Below, piece by piece: positions 49,907-63,322 of a DNA stretch of 64,000 nucleotides (within the stretch, counting starts at the first letter, position 1; each line of letters begins with the position of its first letter). The position numbers were made by a program, and so were the translations under genes. The DNA lies in assembly GCA_947450765.1 (NCBI GenBank), contig CANFXC010000006.1, positions 1 to 64,000 of the forward strand, in the 5' to 3' direction. This DNA comes from Comamonadaceae bacterium (GTDB lineage: Bacteria > Pseudomonadota > Gammaproteobacteria > Burkholderiales > Burkholderiaceae_C). Under the pieces are notes generated by a model. It was not told where the DNA came from, made no database searches, and saw only the letters and a list, made by a program, of their open reading frames with translations.

Positions 49907-50795
49907 AGACAGTGTTCAAATGACGGATCAAAACCCAGTGCCGGTCGTGGCTCCGCCTGAACTCACTGCCGGAGCGCTGATCCGCCGCGCACGCGAGGCC
50001 TCAGGCTTGCACATCGCAGCTTTGGCGGTTTCATTGAAGGTACCTGTCAAGCGGCTCGAGGCCTTGGAGGCTGATCGTTTTGATCTCTTAACCGATGCCG
50101 TATTTGTGAGAGCGTTGGCCGCCAGTGTGTGCCGCAACCTGAAGGTGGATCCAACGGAGATCCTTGGGCTTTTACCCAGCCAGCAGACACCTCGTGTTGA
50201 TCAGCGAATTGAGGGTCGACGCGCCATTGAAGGTGCAACGATATCGAGTCAGAAATCGAACTTTTTAAGCACGGTTTCACGACCTTCCATGGCTGCTGGA
50301 TTGCTGCTGGTATTGGGCGCACTGGTGTTGGTTTTGTTACCCCCACTTGATTATTTCCTGCCTAAAACCGACGTGGTCGAGGGGGAAGCCACGGGCACAC
50401 CGCCGCTGCCTGTGATGGCTGTTGAGCCGACGGCTCCAGGTCCAGTGGCTGTAGTCCCTGCGGCTGCAGAAATCGTGGCCAATGCGAACTCGCCGGCAAC
50501 CGCTTCCGGTCCTGTGCTTTCGGCCGCTGAGGGCGTTCAAATCGGAACACCGTCAGCCACTGGCATTGTGGTCTTTCGGCCGACGGCTGAATCTTGGGTC
50601 GAAGTGACCGACGCTAAAGGCGTGGTTTTGTTGCGCCGCAAGTTAGTCGCTGGCGAAGTGGCCGGGGCATCAGGTGCGCTGCCGTTGAACGCTATCGTGG
50701 GTCGGGCTGATGTGACCCAAGTTCAGATTCGCGGGCAGGCGTTTGACCTGACGCCCATCTCCCGCGACAACGTCGCTCGTTTTGAGGTGAAATAA
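49899..50795 (+). CDS. rodZ: RodZ-like helix-turn-helix membrane protein
   Basis: [36 protein letters not shown]-terminal DUF4115-like domain. Confidence 0.88.
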   Translation: MIEDSVQMTDQNPVPVVAPPELTAGALIRRAREASGLHIAALAVSLKVPVKRLEALEADRFDLLTDAVFVRALAASVCRNLKVDPTEILGLLPSQQTPRVDQRIEGRRAIEGATISSQKSNFLSTVSRPSMAAGLLLVLGALVLVLLPPLDYFLPKTDVVEGEATGTPPLPVMAVEPTAPGPVAVVPAAAEIVANANSPATASGPVLSAAEGVQIGTPSATGIVVFRPTAESWVEVTDAKGVVLLRRKLVAGEVAGASGALPLNAIVGRADVTQVQIRGQAFDLTPISRDNVARFEVK

Positions 50796-50797
50796 AA

Positions 50798-52075
50798 GTG
50801 CACCCTTGCCTCCCGATTGAATCCGCCGAGCCCCTGGCCCGTCGCTCTGCCCAGGCCCGCGTGGTCTGGGGTTCGCGCGTGGTCACCGTGGGCGGTGATG
50901 CGCCGGTGCGTGTGCAGTCGATGACCAACACTGACACCGTTGATGTCATCGGTACCGCTATTCAGATCAAGGAACTCGCAGTGGCGGGCTCTGAAATGGT
51001 CCGTATCACGGTCAACACGCCTGAGGCGGCCGAGGCCGTGCCGCATGTTCGCGATCAACTCGACCGCATGGGCATTGACGTCCCCCTGATTGGTGACTTT
51101 CACTTCAATGGCCACCGGCTGTTGACGGATTACCCGGCTTGCGCTGAAGCGTTGTCCAAGTACCGCATCAACCCCGGCAATGTCGGCAAGGGCAACAAAC
51201 ACGACAAGCAGTTTGGCCAAATGATTGAAGCGGCTGTGCGCTGGAACAAACCCGTGCGCATTGGTGTCAACTGGGGCAGCCTTGACCAAGAGTTGTTGGC
51301 CAGTCTGATGGACCTGAACAGCACTCGAAGCAACCCGTGGGATGCCAAGCAGGTGATGTACGAAGCGCTCATCACGTCGGCGCTTGATTCCGCCGCACTG
51401 GCCCAACAAATGGGCATGGCGCATGAGCAAATTATTCTGTCCTGCAAGGTCAGCGGTGTGCAAGACCTGATCTCGGTCTACCGCGAGCTGTCCAAGCGTA
51501 CGCAGCATGCTTTGCATTTGGGGTTGACCGAGGCCGGCATGGGCACCAAAGGCACGGTGGCGTCGGCTGCGGTGCTGGGTATCTTGCTGCAAGAAGGCAT
51601 TGGCGACACGATTCGCGTCTCGCTGACGCCGCAACCCGGTGAGTCGCGCACGCAAGAGGTGTTGATCGCGTCGGAGATTTTGCAGGCGTTGGGTCTGCGC
51701 AGTTTTGTCCCGAGCGTGACCGCTTGCCCGGGCTGCGGGCGCACCACGAGTGACACCTTCCAAGTGCTGGCGAAGCAGATTGACGACTTTCTGCGTGGCC
51801 AAATGCCGGTCTGGCGCGAGCAATACCCCGGCGTTGAAAAACTCAAAGTGGCGGTCATGGGCTGCATCGTCAACGGTCCCGGCGAAAGCAAGCATGCCGA
51901 CCTCGGCATCAGTCTGCCGGGCTCTGGTGAAGCACCTGCAGCGCCGGTCTTTATTGATGGCGAAAAGCGCATGACACTGCGCGGCGACCGCATCGCCGAA
52001 GAGTTCCAAGTCATCGTCGAAAACTACATTGAAAATCGCTTCGGTCGCAGCTCTGCGACGACCGAAGCCGCATAA
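50798..52075 (+). CDS. ispG: 4-hydroxy-3-methylbut-2-en-1-yl diphosphate synthase
   Basis: [48 protein letters not shown] start. Confidence 0.96.
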   Translation: MHPCLPIESAEPLARRSAQARVVWGSRVVTVGGDAPVRVQSMTNTDTVDVIGTAIQIKELAVAGSEMVRITVNTPEAAEAVPHVRDQLDRMGIDVPLIGDFHFNGHRLLTDYPACAEALSKYRINPGNVGKGNKHDKQFGQMIEAAVRWNKPVRIGVNWGSLDQELLASLMDLNSTRSNPWDAKQVMYEALITSALDSAALAQQMGMAHEQIILSCKVSGVQDLISVYRELSKRTQHALHLGLTEAGMGTKGTVASAAVLGILLQEGIGDTIRVSLTPQPGESRTQEVLIASEILQALGLRSFVPSVTACPGCGRTTSDTFQVLAKQIDDFLRGQMPVWREQYPGVEKLKVAVMGCIVNGPGESKHADLGISLPGSGEAPAAPVFIDGEKRMTLRGDRIAEEFQVIVENYIENRFGRSSATTEAA

Positions 52076-52080
52076 AAAAC

Positions 52081-53397
52081 ATGGCTGAAAAACTGCTTGC
52101 CGTCAAAGGCATGAACGACATATTGCCGCCTGAATCGGCGCGCTGGGAATGGTTAGAGGGAAAAGTCCGGGACCTGATGACGCGCTACGCCTATCGCAAC
52201 ATTCGCACGCCGATTTTGGAGCACACGCAACTCTTTGTGCGCGGCATTGGCGAGGTCACGGACATTGTCGAAAAGGAGATGTACTCTTTTGAAGACCGCT
52301 CCGACAAAAACGGTGACCACGCCTTTCTGACCATGCGACCTGAGAACACCGCCAGCGTGGTGCGTGCTGTGACCGAACACAACTTGCTGTACGAAGGCGG
52401 TAAACGGCTTTACTACATGGGCCCGATGTTTCGGCGCGAGCGTCCGCAGCGCGGTCGTTATCGGCAGTTTCATCAAATCGGTGCCGAGGCTTTAGGTTTT
52501 GGTGGCCCGGAAGTCGATGCTGAACTGATCTTGCTGGCTGCCGCACTCTGGAAAGAAATAGGCATCACCGATTGGCGACTGGAGATCAATAGCCTCGGTC
52601 AGCCAGACGAGAGGGCGCTGCACCGGACGCAGCTGATCGCTCACTTTGAGCAGCACGCCGACATGCTCGACGAAGATGCGCGCCGCCGACTGCACAGCAA
52701 TCCTCTGCGGATTCTGGACACTAAAAATCCGGCCATGAAAGCCGTGGTCGAGAGCGCTCCGCGCCTGATCGACTTTCTGGGCGCTGCGTCACTGGCCCAC
52801 TTTGAGGCACTCAAAGCTATTCTTGACGCCAATGGCGTGCCGTGGACGCTGAACCACCGGCTGGTGCGCGGGCTCGACTATTACAACCTGACGGTGTTCG
52901 AGTTCGTCACAGACCAGTTGGGCGCGCAAGGTACGTTGTGCGCGGGTGGGCGTTATGACTACCTGATCGAGCAAATCGGCGGCAAAGCCGCTCCGGCCGT
53001 GGGTTGGGCGCTGGGTGTTGAGCGCGTGCTGGAGTTGGTCCGCGAGAGTGGTCAAGCCGTGCCGGTCTTGGTGCCTGACGCTTATGCAATCGTCCCGGAC
53101 GCTGCGGCTGTGCCGGTGGTTTTGCAGACCCTGCAAGTGCTTCGATCGCAAGGCGTGAGCGTGCAAATGCACGCCAGCGGTGGATCCGGTGCAGACGGCA
53201 TGGGCAGCATGAAGTCGCAATTCAAAAAAGCCGACGCCAGTGGCGCCCGCTTCGCTCTGATCTTTGGCGAGACTGAACTGGCCAGCGGCTGCGTGGCGGT
53301 CAAGCCCCTGCGCGCAGGGAAGGGCGATGCTGCGCTCGAGCAATCCTTGTGCAAACTCGACGAAGCCGCCTCCTGGGCGGCGATCCTGCGCGGTTGA
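52081..53397 (+). CDS. hisS: Histidyl-tRNA synthetase
   Basis: [42 protein letters not shown]. Confidence 0.97.
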   Translation: MAEKLLAVKGMNDILPPESARWEWLEGKVRDLMTRYAYRNIRTPILEHTQLFVRGIGEVTDIVEKEMYSFEDRSDKNGDHAFLTMRPENTASVVRAVTEHNLLYEGGKRLYYMGPMFRRERPQRGRYRQFHQIGAEALGFGGPEVDAELILLAAALWKEIGITDWRLEINSLGQPDERALHRTQLIAHFEQHADMLDEDARRRLHSNPLRILDTKNPAMKAVVESAPRLIDFLGAASLAHFEALKAILDANGVPWTLNHRLVRGLDYYNLTVFEFVTDQLGAQGTLCAGGRYDYLIEQIGGKAAPAVGWALGVERVLELVRESGQAVPVLVPDAYAIVPDAAAVPVVLQTLQVLRSQGVSVQMHASGGSGADGMGSMKSQFKKADASGARFALIFGETELASGCVAVKPLRAGKGDAALEQSLCKLDEAASWAAILRG

Positions 53398-53450
53398 ACA
53401 AGCCCCGGCCTCTACAATCCATCTTTCTTTCGGCATCGTGAACAAGACCC

Positions 53451-54149
53451 ATGGCAAAACATCTGGACCTCGAAGAGCAGGAACAACTCGCTGAGTTGAA
53501 GCATTTCTGGAAGCGCTACGGCAACGCCATTTCTTGGGCTTTGATCGTCATCTTCGGCGCTGTGGCCGCTTGGAATGGCTACCACTACTGGCAGCGCAGT
53601 CAAGCTGCGCAAGCCGCTGTCATGTATGACGAAGTGGAGCGGGCTGCGGTAGCGGGCGACATGCCCAAACTGGATCGCTCATTGGCAGACATGCAAGAGC
53701 GCTACGGCCGCACCGCCTACGCGGAGCAGGCCGCGTTGTTGGCGGCACGGGTTTATTACGACAAAGGAAATCTCGATGCGTCCAAGGGCGCGTTGGGCTG
53801 GGTCGCAACCAAGGCGTCTGACGAGGGTTATCAAAGCATTGCCAAATTGCGGCTGTCTGGCATCTTGCTGGAAGCCAAAAATTACGACGCTGCGCTGCAG
53901 CAGGTTTCAGGCACCATGCCCAAGGCATTTGCCGCGCTGGCGGCTGATCGACGCGGTGACATTTTTGCGGCGCAGGACAAAAAAGCAGAAGCTAAGGCGG
54001 ACTATCTGACGGCTTATAAGGAATTTGACGAGCGCTCTGAATACCGCCGCCTGGTCGAAGTCAAGCTCAATGCCTTGGGTGTTGATCCTGTGGGCGCTTC
54101 CAAAGCGGTATCAGCCAGCTTAGCGCCGGTCAGCGAGTCTCAAAAATGA
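53451..54149 (+). CDS. YfgM-like tetratricopeptide membrane protein
   Basis: MAKHLDLEEQEQLAELKHFWKRYGNAISWALIVIFGAVAAWNGYHYWQRSQ; between hisS and bamB. Confidence 0.9.
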   Translation: MAKHLDLEEQEQLAELKHFWKRYGNAISWALIVIFGAVAAWNGYHYWQRSQAAQAAVMYDEVERAAVAGDMPKLDRSLADMQERYGRTAYAEQAALLAARVYYDKGNLDASKGALGWVATKASDEGYQSIAKLRLSGILLEAKNYDAALQQVSGTMPKAFAALAADRRGDIFAAQDKKAEAKADYLTAYKEFDERSEYRRLVEVKLNALGVDPVGASKAVSASLAPVSESQK

Positions 54150-55315
54150 AACGGATTAACTTGTCGTTATTCTCAAGCGCTTTGGAATTTGCACGCTGCC
54201 GCAGTTGGCGTCTACCCGTTACCGGATTGGCCTTGGTCTTGTTAGCGGCTTGCTCCGGTGGTGCCAACAAACCCAAGCCTGCTGAACTCAAATCAGTCGC
54301 GCCTGTGCTTGCTGTTCAGCAAATGTGGAGCGCGCGCCTGGGGTCGGTCAACTTTCCCATGACGCTCAGCGTCTCCGGTACTACATTGTTTGCGGCAGCG
54401 AGCGACGGTGTTGTGGCCGCACTTGATGCCCGCACGGGACGTGACATCTGGCGTTTGAATCTGGCTACGCCATTGGCCGCTGGCGTCGGTAGTGATGGAC
54501 GGATTGCAGCGGTTGTTACGCAGAACAATGAGTTAGTGGCCGTGTCCGAAGGACGCGAAATTTGGCGAGAAAAGTTATCCGCGCAGGCGTATACAGCGCC
54601 ATTCGTCGCGGGTGGGCGCATCTTTTTACTGACAGCAGACCGAGCCATTCACGCCTTTGATGGCAACAGTGGCCGCAAGCTCTGGATGCAGCAGCGTCCG
54701 AACGAGCCACTGGTTCTGCGTCAGGCGGGCGTTTTGCTGGCCGTTGGAGACACTTTGGTGGCCGGGCTGGCGGGTCGCCTGACGGGTTTGAACCCTGCCA
54801 ATGGCGGTATTCGCTGGGAAGTCCCCATTGCCTCGCCGCGCGGCATCAATGATGTTGAGCGTCTGGTTGACCTGGTCGGCCCTGTGAGCCGCTTGAATGA
54901 TGTGGTTTGTGTGCGAGCCTTTCAGGCCAGCGTTGGCTGTGTGAATGCTGAACGAGGTGTTGTGCAATGGACGAAGCCTGCTGATGGCAGCGTCGGCCTG
55001 GATGGCGATGAGCGCTTGGTCTTTGCTGTGGAGTCGGATGGCAAGGTTGTCACGTGGAAGCGTGCTGACGGCGAGAGCGGCTGGACTAGTGAGCAATTGC
55101 GCTTTCGTGGTTTAACGGCGCCCCGCGTCGTGGGTCGCTCGATTGCGATTGGTGACGCTTCCGGCTTCGTGCATTTGTTGTCTCGGGAAGACGGCACACT
55201 TTTGAACCGCCTGACGACCGATGGTTCTGCCGTCGTCGTAACGCCGACTTTGGTCGGCGAGACGCTGGTGGTGGTCACTCGCTCCGGCACTATTTTCGGC
55301 TTTCAGCCGCAATAA
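54146..55315 (+). CDS. bamB: Outer membrane protein assembly factor BamB
   Basis: Lipobox [12 protein letters not shown]-like beta-propeller repeats. Confidence 0.93.
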   Translation: MKRINLSLFSSALEFARCRSWRLPVTGLALVLLAACSGGANKPKPAELKSVAPVLAVQQMWSARLGSVNFPMTLSVSGTTLFAAASDGVVAALDARTGRDIWRLNLATPLAAGVGSDGRIAAVVTQNNELVAVSEGREIWREKLSAQAYTAPFVAGGRIFLLTADRAIHAFDGNSGRKLWMQQRPNEPLVLRQAGVLLAVGDTLVAGLAGRLTGLNPANGGIRWEVPIASPRGINDVERLVDLVGPVSRLNDVVCVRAFQASVGCVNAERGVVQWTKPADGSVGLDGDERLVFAVESDGKVVTWKRADGESGWTSEQLRFRGLTAPRVVGRSIAIGDASGFVHLLSREDGTLLNRLTTDGSAVVVTPTLVGETLVVVTRSGTIFGFQPQ

Positions 55316-55350
55316 ACAGGCTCTCCTGTAGAGCCCGTCTGAAGATTTTG

Positions 55351-56697
55351 ATGAAACCTGTAATCGCCCTGGTGGGCCGCCCGAATGTGGGCAAATCGAC
55401 GATTTTTAACCGCCTGACCAAATCGCGGGATGCGATTGTGGCCGACTTTGCCGGCCTCACGCGGGACCGTCACTATGGCAATGGCCAATTGGGTTCGCAG
55501 GAATACATCGTCATCGACACCGGTGGTTTTGAGCCCGATGCGGCTTCCGGTATCTACAAAGAAATGGCCAAGCAGACGCGTCAAGCGGTGGCCGAAGCGG
55601 ACGTCGTTATTTTCGTGGTCGATGCGCGTGCCGGTTTGAACGCCCAAGACTACGACATCGCCAAATACCTGCGCAAGCTGGGCATCCCCACGCTGCTAGC
55701 CGCCAACAAGGCTGAAGGCATGCAAGAGGGCGGTGTGCAGCTGTCCGAGTTCTTTGAGCTGGGCTTGGGCGAAGTGCTGGCGGTCTCGGCCTCACACGGC
55801 CAAGGCATGCGGATGCTGATCGACATGGCGCTGGAGCCGCTCAAGCTGCCAGAGTCGGACGAGAACGCCGAACCCGAAGACCCGACCGTCATCAAGCTCG
55901 CAGTCGCCGGACGCCCGAACGTCGGCAAATCGACGCTGATCAACACCTGGTTGGGTGAAGAGCGGCTGGTGGCTTTTGACATGCCGGGCACCACCCGCGA
56001 TGCGATTTCGGTGCCTTTTGAACGTGCGGGTCAAAAATTCGAATTGATTGATACCGCCGGATTACGCCGTAAAGGCAAGGTTTTTGAGGCGATCGAAAAG
56101 TTCTCCGTCGTCAAGACATTGCAAGCCATCGAGAATTCGAATGTCGTCCTGCTGCTGCTCGACGCCACGCAAGGCGTGACCGACCAGGACGCGCACATCG
56201 CTGGTTACATTCTGGAGTCGGGCCGTGCTGTGGTCTTGGCCATCAACAAATGGGACGCAGTCGACAGCTACCAGCGCGAAACGCTGGAGCGCTCAATTGA
56301 AACGCGTCTGGGCTTTCTCAAATTTGCCTCGATTCACCGCATCTCAGCTATCAAACGCCAAGGTCTGGCACCTGTCTGGAAGTCCATCATCCAGGCTCAT
56401 GCATCGGCCAACCGCAAGATGTCCACGCCAGTCCTCACGCGTTTGCTGCTTGAAGCCGTGCAGTTCCAGCAGCCGCAGCGTTCTGGCATGTTCCGTCCCA
56501 AGATGCGCTATGCGCACCAAGGCGGCATGAACCCACCGATCATCATCATTCACGGCAACTCTTTGGAGCATGTCAGCGAGTCCTATAAGCGCTATCTGGA
56601 AGGGCGATTCCGTAAGGAATTCGATCTGGTCGGTACGCCGATGCGGATTCAGATGAAGACATCAACAAACCCCTTCACCGACAAAGATTCGGACTAG
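55351..56697 (+). CDS. der: Ribosome biogenesis GTPase Der
   Basis: Two G domains: [15 protein letters not shown] and [16 protein letters not shown]. Confidence 0.97.
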   Translation: MKPVIALVGRPNVGKSTIFNRLTKSRDAIVADFAGLTRDRHYGNGQLGSQEYIVIDTGGFEPDAASGIYKEMAKQTRQAVAEADVVIFVVDARAGLNAQDYDIAKYLRKLGIPTLLAANKAEGMQEGGVQLSEFFELGLGEVLAVSASHGQGMRMLIDMALEPLKLPESDENAEPEDPTVIKLAVAGRPNVGKSTLINTWLGEERLVAFDMPGTTRDAISVPFERAGQKFELIDTAGLRRKGKVFEAIEKFSVVKTLQAIENSNVVLLLLDATQGVTDQDAHIAGYILESGRAVVLAINKWDAVDSYQRETLERSIETRLGFLKFASIHRISAIKRQGLAPVWKSIIQAHASANRKMSTPVLTRLLLEAVQFQQPQRSGMFRPKMRYAHQGGMNPPIIIIHGNSLEHVSESYKRYLEGRFRKEFDLVGTPMRIQMKTSTNPFTDKDSD

Positions 56698-56772
56698 GAC
56701 TACAGGTTATCCCTGTAGTGCTGTGGTAAGGTTAAGAGTCTTAAACAACTACTCTAGAACACGGAGAATATC

Positions 56773-57030
56773 GTGAGCAATAACAACAACAAAGGTCAGC
56801 TGTTGCAGGACCCCTTCCTCAACACTTTGCGTCGTGAGCATGTCCCGGTGTCGATTTATCTCGTCAACGGTATCAAGCTGCAAGGGCAGATCGAGTCTTT
56901 TGACCAGTACGTCGTGTTGCTCCGCAACACCGTCACGCAGATGGTCTATAAGCACGCCATCTCAACCATCGTCCCCGGACGTGCCGTCAATTTTGCCACG
57001 GCCGAATCCGAAGAAGGTCCAGCAAGCTGA
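56773..57030 (+). CDS. hfq: RNA chaperone Hfq
   Basis: [47 protein letters not shown] start. Confidence 0.97.
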   Translation: MSNNNNKGQLLQDPFLNTLRREHVPVSIYLVNGIKLQGQIESFDQYVVLLRNTVTQMVYKHAISTIVPGRAVNFATAESEEGPAS

Positions 57031-57035
57031 GTTCC

Positions 57036-58208
57036 GTGGACACCCGTCCCGCAGCTTCCACGTCTGTCCTTCTGGTTGGAGTTGACTTTGGGCATGCCAA
57101 TTTTGACGACAAACTTGAAGAACTAGGGCTTCTGGCGCAAACAGCGGGTCTCGTGCCAGTTGAGCGCATGACCTGTAAACGAAAAGCGCCTGATGCGGCA
57201 CTTTTCGTGGGCACCGGCAAGGCAGAAGAAATCAAGATGATGGCCCGTGAATGCGGTGCCACCGAAATCTTGTTTGACCAGTCCCTCAGCCCGGCGCAGC
57301 AGCGCAACCTTGAGCGCACGCTCGACATGCCTGTCAATGACAGGACCTTGCTGATCCTCGAGATTTTTGCCCAGCGTGCACGCAGCCACGAGGGCAAATT
57401 GCAGGTCGAGCTGGCCAAGTTGCAATACTTGTCAACCCGGCTGGTTCGGCGTTGGTCGCATCTTGAGCGCCAAACCGGCGGTGCAGGTGTGCGCGGTGGC
57501 CCTGGCGAAAAGCAAATCGAACTCGACAAGCGCATGATCAGTGAATCGATCAAGCGCACCAAAGAGCGTCTGACCAAGGTCAAACGCCAGCGGCAGACGC
57601 AGCGCAAGCAGCGGGACCGGCGCAACTCGTTCACCATTTCCTTGGTGGGTTACACCAACGCCGGCAAAACGACGCTGTTCAATGCGCTCGTCAAAGCCCG
57701 CGCCTACACCGCCGACCAGCTGTTTGCCACCTTAGATACCACCACGCGTCAGCTGTATTTAGGTGACGCAGCACGCTCCGTCTCACTGTCTGATACGGTT
57801 GGTTTCATTCGCGATTTGCCACATGGCTTGATCGATGCATTTCAAGCCACACTGCAAGAGGCGGCTGAAGCCGATTTGCTGCTGCATGTGGTCGATGGTG
57901 CCAACCCTGACTACCTGGAGCAAATAGAGCAGGTTCAGCGTGTGCTGGCAGAAATTGGTGCAGACCAAGTGCCGCAGCTCTTGGTTTTCAATAAATTAGA
58001 TGCTATTGCAAAAGACCGCTGGCCCCTGCAGATGAGTGATGTGTTTGAGGTGAATGACCCGGTCTCCGAGACCGCCAGACCCCTTGAGCGAGTTTTTGTG
58101 AGTGCCAAGACCGGCGAAGGTCTGCCTTTGTTGCGGCAAGTGCTAGCCAAGCATGCCGGTACCTTGCCCGCAGACGAGAGTCCCCATGCCGATGAGTCTG
58201 TTGCCTGA
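57036..58208 (+). CDS. hflX: GTPase HflX
   Basis: GGAGVRGGPGEKQIELD, LVGYTNAGKTTLFNAL; GTG start. Confidence 0.96.
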   Translation: MDTRPAASTSVLLVGVDFGHANFDDKLEELGLLAQTAGLVPVERMTCKRKAPDAALFVGTGKAEEIKMMARECGATEILFDQSLSPAQQRNLERTLDMPVNDRTLLILEIFAQRARSHEGKLQVELAKLQYLSTRLVRRWSHLERQTGGAGVRGGPGEKQIELDKRMISESIKRTKERLTKVKRQRQTQRKQRDRRNSFTISLVGYTNAGKTTLFNALVKARAYTADQLFATLDTTTRQLYLGDAARSVSLSDTVGFIRDLPHGLIDAFQATLQEAAEADLLLHVVDGANPDYLEQIEQVQRVLAEIGADQVPQLLVFNKLDAIAKDRWPLQMSDVFEVNDPVSETARPLERVFVSAKTGEGLPLLRQVLAKHAGTLPADESPHADESVA

Positions 58209-58252
58209 TTAGGCACAATGTCAGAGTTATCCAAAACAAGAGAATTTGCCCC

Positions 58253-59635
58253 ATGAATCTGATTCCTGTACTGCAGACGGTCACGGCCTTGCCCGCAAGG
58301 CTGAAGCAGCGTGCGCTCGGCATGTTCAATCTGAACGATCCACGTTGGGGTCGTGAAGAAGACAAAGCATCGTCGTCTGACGAATCCAAGCCGGCTGCGG
58401 GTCAAGACGAGTCGGTGCCGGTCAATCCACCGCAGCGGCCGAAGCCGCAGGGCGCTACTCAGGGCCCGCCTGATTTGGACGAGTTGTGGCGCGACTTCAA
58501 CCGCAAGTTGGGTGGGCTTTTTGGCGGTAAAAAAGGTGGTGCCAGTCGTCCTCAAGGCGGTGGCGGTGCGGGTGGTCCCGGAGGTTTTCAGCCTGACATG
58601 AAAGCCGCAGGTGTCGGCGTTGGACTGATAGGCGCCGTCGCCGTACTGATCTGGCTCGGCACAGGATTTTTCATTGTGCAAGAGGGGCAGCAAGCCGTCA
58701 TCACGCAGTTTGGCAAATACAACTCAACCGTTGGCGCTGGTTTTAACTGGCGCTTGCCGTACCCGGTTCAACGCCATGAAGTGGTGGTGGTTTCGCAGAT
58801 CCGCTCTGTTGATGTCGGCCGTGACAGCGTCATCAAGGCGACGGGTCTGCGTGAGTCGGCCATGTTGACCGAGGACGAAAATATTGTCGAGATCAAGTTC
58901 GCTGTTCAATACCGATTGAGCGATGCACGGGCTTTTCTTTTTGAGACGCGCGATCCCGCCGCCACGGTCGTGCAGGCCGCTGAAACAGCCGTTCGTGAAG
59001 TGGTCGGCAAGATGCGCATGGATTCGGCGTTGGCCGAAGAGCGCGACCAGATTGGTCCGCGCGTGCGGGTTTTGATGCAATCCATCCTAGACCGTTATAA
59101 GGTCGGGGTTGAAGTGGTGGCCATCAACTTGCAGCAAAGCGGTGTGCGTCCGCCGGAGCAGGTGCAAGCCGCTTTTGACGACGTGCTGAAGGCGGGTCAA
59201 GAGCGCGAGCGCGCCAAGAACGAAGCCGAAGCTTATGCCAATGACGTGATCCCGCGCGCCGTCGGTTCGGCCTCGCGTTTGAAGGAAGAGTCCGAGGCTT
59301 ACAAAGCTCGGGTGGTGGCGCAGTCGCAAGGTGACGCGCAGCGTTTTCGTGCGGTGTTGACTGAATACCAAAAAGCCCCGCAAGTGACCCGCGACCGTAT
59401 GTACACCGACACCATGCAACAGGTTTACAGCAATGTGACCAAAGTCTTGGTGGACTCCAAGCAAGGGTCTAATTTGTTGTACTTGCCGCTGGACAAACTC
59501 ATGCAAGCCACGGTGCAAGGCACCGCGCCTAAAACTGGGGCTGACACATCGAGTGCCGCCGTGTTGCCGCCGATGAACCCGGCAGCCTCCAGCAGCGCTG
59601 AGACTCGCACCCGTGAAACGTCACGTACTCGCTAA
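58253..59635 (+). CDS. hflK: FtsH protease modulator HflK
   Basis: SPFH domain, N-terminal Gly-rich region; hfq-hflX-hflKC synteny. Confidence 0.95.
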   Translation: MNLIPVLQTVTALPARLKQRALGMFNLNDPRWGREEDKASSSDESKPAAGQDESVPVNPPQRPKPQGATQGPPDLDELWRDFNRKLGGLFGGKKGGASRPQGGGGAGGPGGFQPDMKAAGVGVGLIGAVAVLIWLGTGFFIVQEGQQAVITQFGKYNSTVGAGFNWRLPYPVQRHEVVVVSQIRSVDVGRDSVIKATGLRESAMLTEDENIVEIKFAVQYRLSDARAFLFETRDPAATVVQAAETAVREVVGKMRMDSALAEERDQIGPRVRVLMQSILDRYKVGVEVVAINLQQSGVRPPEQVQAAFDDVLKAGQERERAKNEAEAYANDVIPRAVGSASRLKEESEAYKARVVAQSQGDAQRFRAVLTEYQKAPQVTRDRMYTDTMQQVYSNVTKVLVDSKQGSNLLYLPLDKLMQATVQGTAPKTGADTSSAAVLPPMNPAASSSAETRTRETSRTR

Positions 59636-59638
59636 GGA

Positions 59639-60541
59639 ATGACCGTGAATAGAGTTGGATTTATTGCATCTTCGCTGCTGGTGATTCTGGCTTTGGCCAG
59701 CTCCATGTTGTTCGTTGTTGATCAACGGCAGTTTGGCGTGGTCTATGCCTTGGGTCAAATCAAGGAAGTCATTTTGGAGCCGGGGCTGAACTTCAAACTG
59801 CCGCCACCGTTTCAAAACGTCTCTTACATCGACCGGCGTTTGCTGACCCTGAACAGCACGGATGCAGAACCGATGTTGACGGCCGAAAAGCAGCGCGTGA
59901 TCATCGACTGGTACGTCAAATGGCGCATCACGCAACCGTCTGAGTACATTCGCAACGTCGGACTGGATGAGCGCGCAGGCGCGAATCAGCTGAACCGTGT
60001 GGTACGCAACGCTTTTCAGGAAGCCATTAACAAGCGGACCGTGAAGGAGCTGTTGTCGATCCAGCGTGACACCTTGATGGCCGATGTGAAATCTGAAGTG
60101 TTGAAGGTTGTGCGCGGCGCTCAGCCTTGGGGCATTGATGTGAACGACGTGCGGATCACGCGCATCGATTATGTTGAAGCTATCACCGAGTCTGTCTACC
60201 GCCGTATGGAGGCTGAGCGCAAGCGGGTCGCCAATGAATTGCGTTCGACGGGTGCTGCCGAAGGCGAAAAAATCCGTGCTGATGCTGACCGTCAGCGTGA
60301 AATCACGATCGCCAACGCTTACCGCGATGCACAAAAAATCAAAGGTGAGGGCGATGCCCAGGCAACAGGCATTTACAGCGAGTCTTTTGGCCGTGACCCG
60401 CAGTTCGCTCAGTTTTATCGCAGCTTGGATGCCTACCGGGCCAGCTTCGACAAAAAGAGCGATGTCATGGTGATCGACCCGTCTTCTGATTTTTTCAAGG
60501 CCATGCGGAGCCCGGGCACCGGGGCAGCGCCGAAACGGTAA
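59639..60541 (+). CDS. hflC: FtsH protease modulator HflC
   Basis: SPFH domain; SSMLFVVDQRQFGVVYALGQI. Confidence 0.95.
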   Translation: MTVNRVGFIASSLLVILALASSMLFVVDQRQFGVVYALGQIKEVILEPGLNFKLPPPFQNVSYIDRRLLTLNSTDAEPMLTAEKQRVIIDWYVKWRITQPSEYIRNVGLDERAGANQLNRVVRNAFQEAINKRTVKELLSIQRDTLMADVKSEVLKVVRGAQPWGIDVNDVRITRIDYVEAITESVYRRMEAERKRVANELRSTGAAEGEKIRADADRQREITIANAYRDAQKIKGEGDAQATGIYSESFGRDPQFAQFYRSLDAYRASFDKKSDVMVIDPSSDFFKAMRSPGTGAAPKR

Positions 60542-60683
60542 GTCAAAGCACAGTCCTCTAGGGCTGCGCTTTCGATCTGAATGCATGCGTAATTGCTGCT
60601 CGCGCAGCTTTTCCAGCATGCTCATCACAAACCGGCACGAAGCACCGGTAAAATCCTGCTTTTATAGCTCATCTTAAATACGC

Positions 60684-61874
60684 ATGCCCGCTTGGTCGTC
60701 CTCATGGCAATTGCCGGATCAAATTGCCGACGTCCTCCCCTCAGAGGCGCGTCACATTGAAGAACTCCGACGTCTTTTCCTAGACACAGCTCGGCGCTAC
60801 GGCTACGAGCTGGTCATGCCGCCGCTGCTAGAACACCTCGAGTCTTTGCTGACCGGAACTGGTGAAGCCCTCGATCTGCAGACCTTCAAGCTGGTCGATC
60901 AGCTGTCTGGTCGCACCCTTGGTTTACGCGCCGATACCACCCCGCAAGTAGCCCGCATCGATGCTCATTTGTTGAACCGCAGCGGCGTGGCGCGACTTTG
61001 CTACTGCGGCCCGGTCTTGCACACACGTGCTGAGCGTCCGCACGCCACCCGCGAACCCTTGCAGTTGGGTGCTGAAATATATGGTCATGCAGGACTAGAG
61101 GCCGATCTGGAAATCCAGCTGCTCGCCCTTGAAGGCTTGACTGCTGCCGGCGTTGGATCGCTGTCGGTCGACATGGCCGACGTCCGCGTTGTCAGCAGCC
61201 TATTGGCAGGCGCCAGTATCAGCGCAACAACGTTGGCGCAATTACATGCCGCTTTGGCTGCAAAAGATGCCAGCGAGTTGGCCAGCTTGCTGGCTTCGCA
61301 GCCGAGTATTTCGCAAGCCTCGGCCGAAGGCCTGAAAGCCTTGCTGCAACTCTATGGCGACGACAAAGTTTTGGCCGAAGCCGAAAAAGCCTTCAAGGCG
61401 GTGCCCGCTGCGGTCGCTGCATTGCAAGACCTGCGCTGGTTGGCTTCGCACGTCGCCAATTTTGGCGGTGCTGTCAAAGTCGGTTTCGACTTGGCTGACT
61501 TGCGCGGCTACGCCTATTACAGCGGCACGCGCTTTGCCATTTACGGGCAGGGCGCTGAACTGGCCCGCGGTGGTCGCTATGACGAAGTCGGCGCTATTTT
61601 TGGGCGCAGACGTCCGGCAGCAGGCTTCAGTCTTGACTTGAAAGAGCTCGTCAGTGTGTTGGCGCCACGGCCTTTGCGGGCTGCTGTGTGCGCGCCGTGG
61701 GGCGTTGAGGCCACGCTACGTCAAGCCATTGCTGGACTTCGTGCCCGCGGTGAAACCGTCGTTTGCGTGTTGCCCGGGCACGAGCATGAAATCAATGAAT
61801 TCGATTGCGACCGCGAACTGGCCCAAGTGGCTGGCAAGTGGGTCGTTCAGCCGCTGAGCAAGACACTCGTTTGA
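60684..61874 (+). CDS. hisZ: ATP phosphoribosyltransferase regulatory subunit
   Basis: [41 protein letters not shown]; HisS-like domain lacking C-terminal anticodon domain. Confidence 0.94.
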   Translation: MPAWSSSWQLPDQIADVLPSEARHIEELRRLFLDTARRYGYELVMPPLLEHLESLLTGTGEALDLQTFKLVDQLSGRTLGLRADTTPQVARIDAHLLNRSGVARLCYCGPVLHTRAERPHATREPLQLGAEIYGHAGLEADLEIQLLALEGLTAAGVGSLSVDMADVRVVSSLLAGASISATTLAQLHAALAAKDASELASLLASQPSISQASAEGLKALLQLYGDDKVLAEAEKAFKAVPAAVAALQDLRWLASHVANFGGAVKVGFDLADLRGYAYYSGTRFAIYGQGAELARGGRYDEVGAIFGRRRPAAGFSLDLKELVSVLAPRPLRAAVCAPWGVEATLRQAIAGLRARGETVVCVLPGHEHEINEFDCDRELAQVAGKWVVQPLSKTLV

Positions 61875-61911
61875 GTCTGATCTGACGCATTCTGCAACTC
61901 TTTTTTAGTAA

Positions 61912-63261
<1,350 letters not shown>

Positions 63262-63322
63262 TCGCGAACTGACGCGGACACCTGAGTTATCTTGAAACTG
63301 CTCTTTTGATTGGAAGTCCCTC

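Noticed and set aside
50723-52009. 428-aa minus-strand ORF antisense to ispG
   Set aside because: Antisense shadow ORF from GC-rich codon bias; the plus strand encodes a clear IspG with all catalytic motifs, and the shadow protein is His/Arg/Gln-rich without family features.
60684-61874. Second histidyl-tRNA synthetase
   Set aside because: Lacks the C-terminal anticodon-binding region and precedes purA; fits HisZ rather than HisS.
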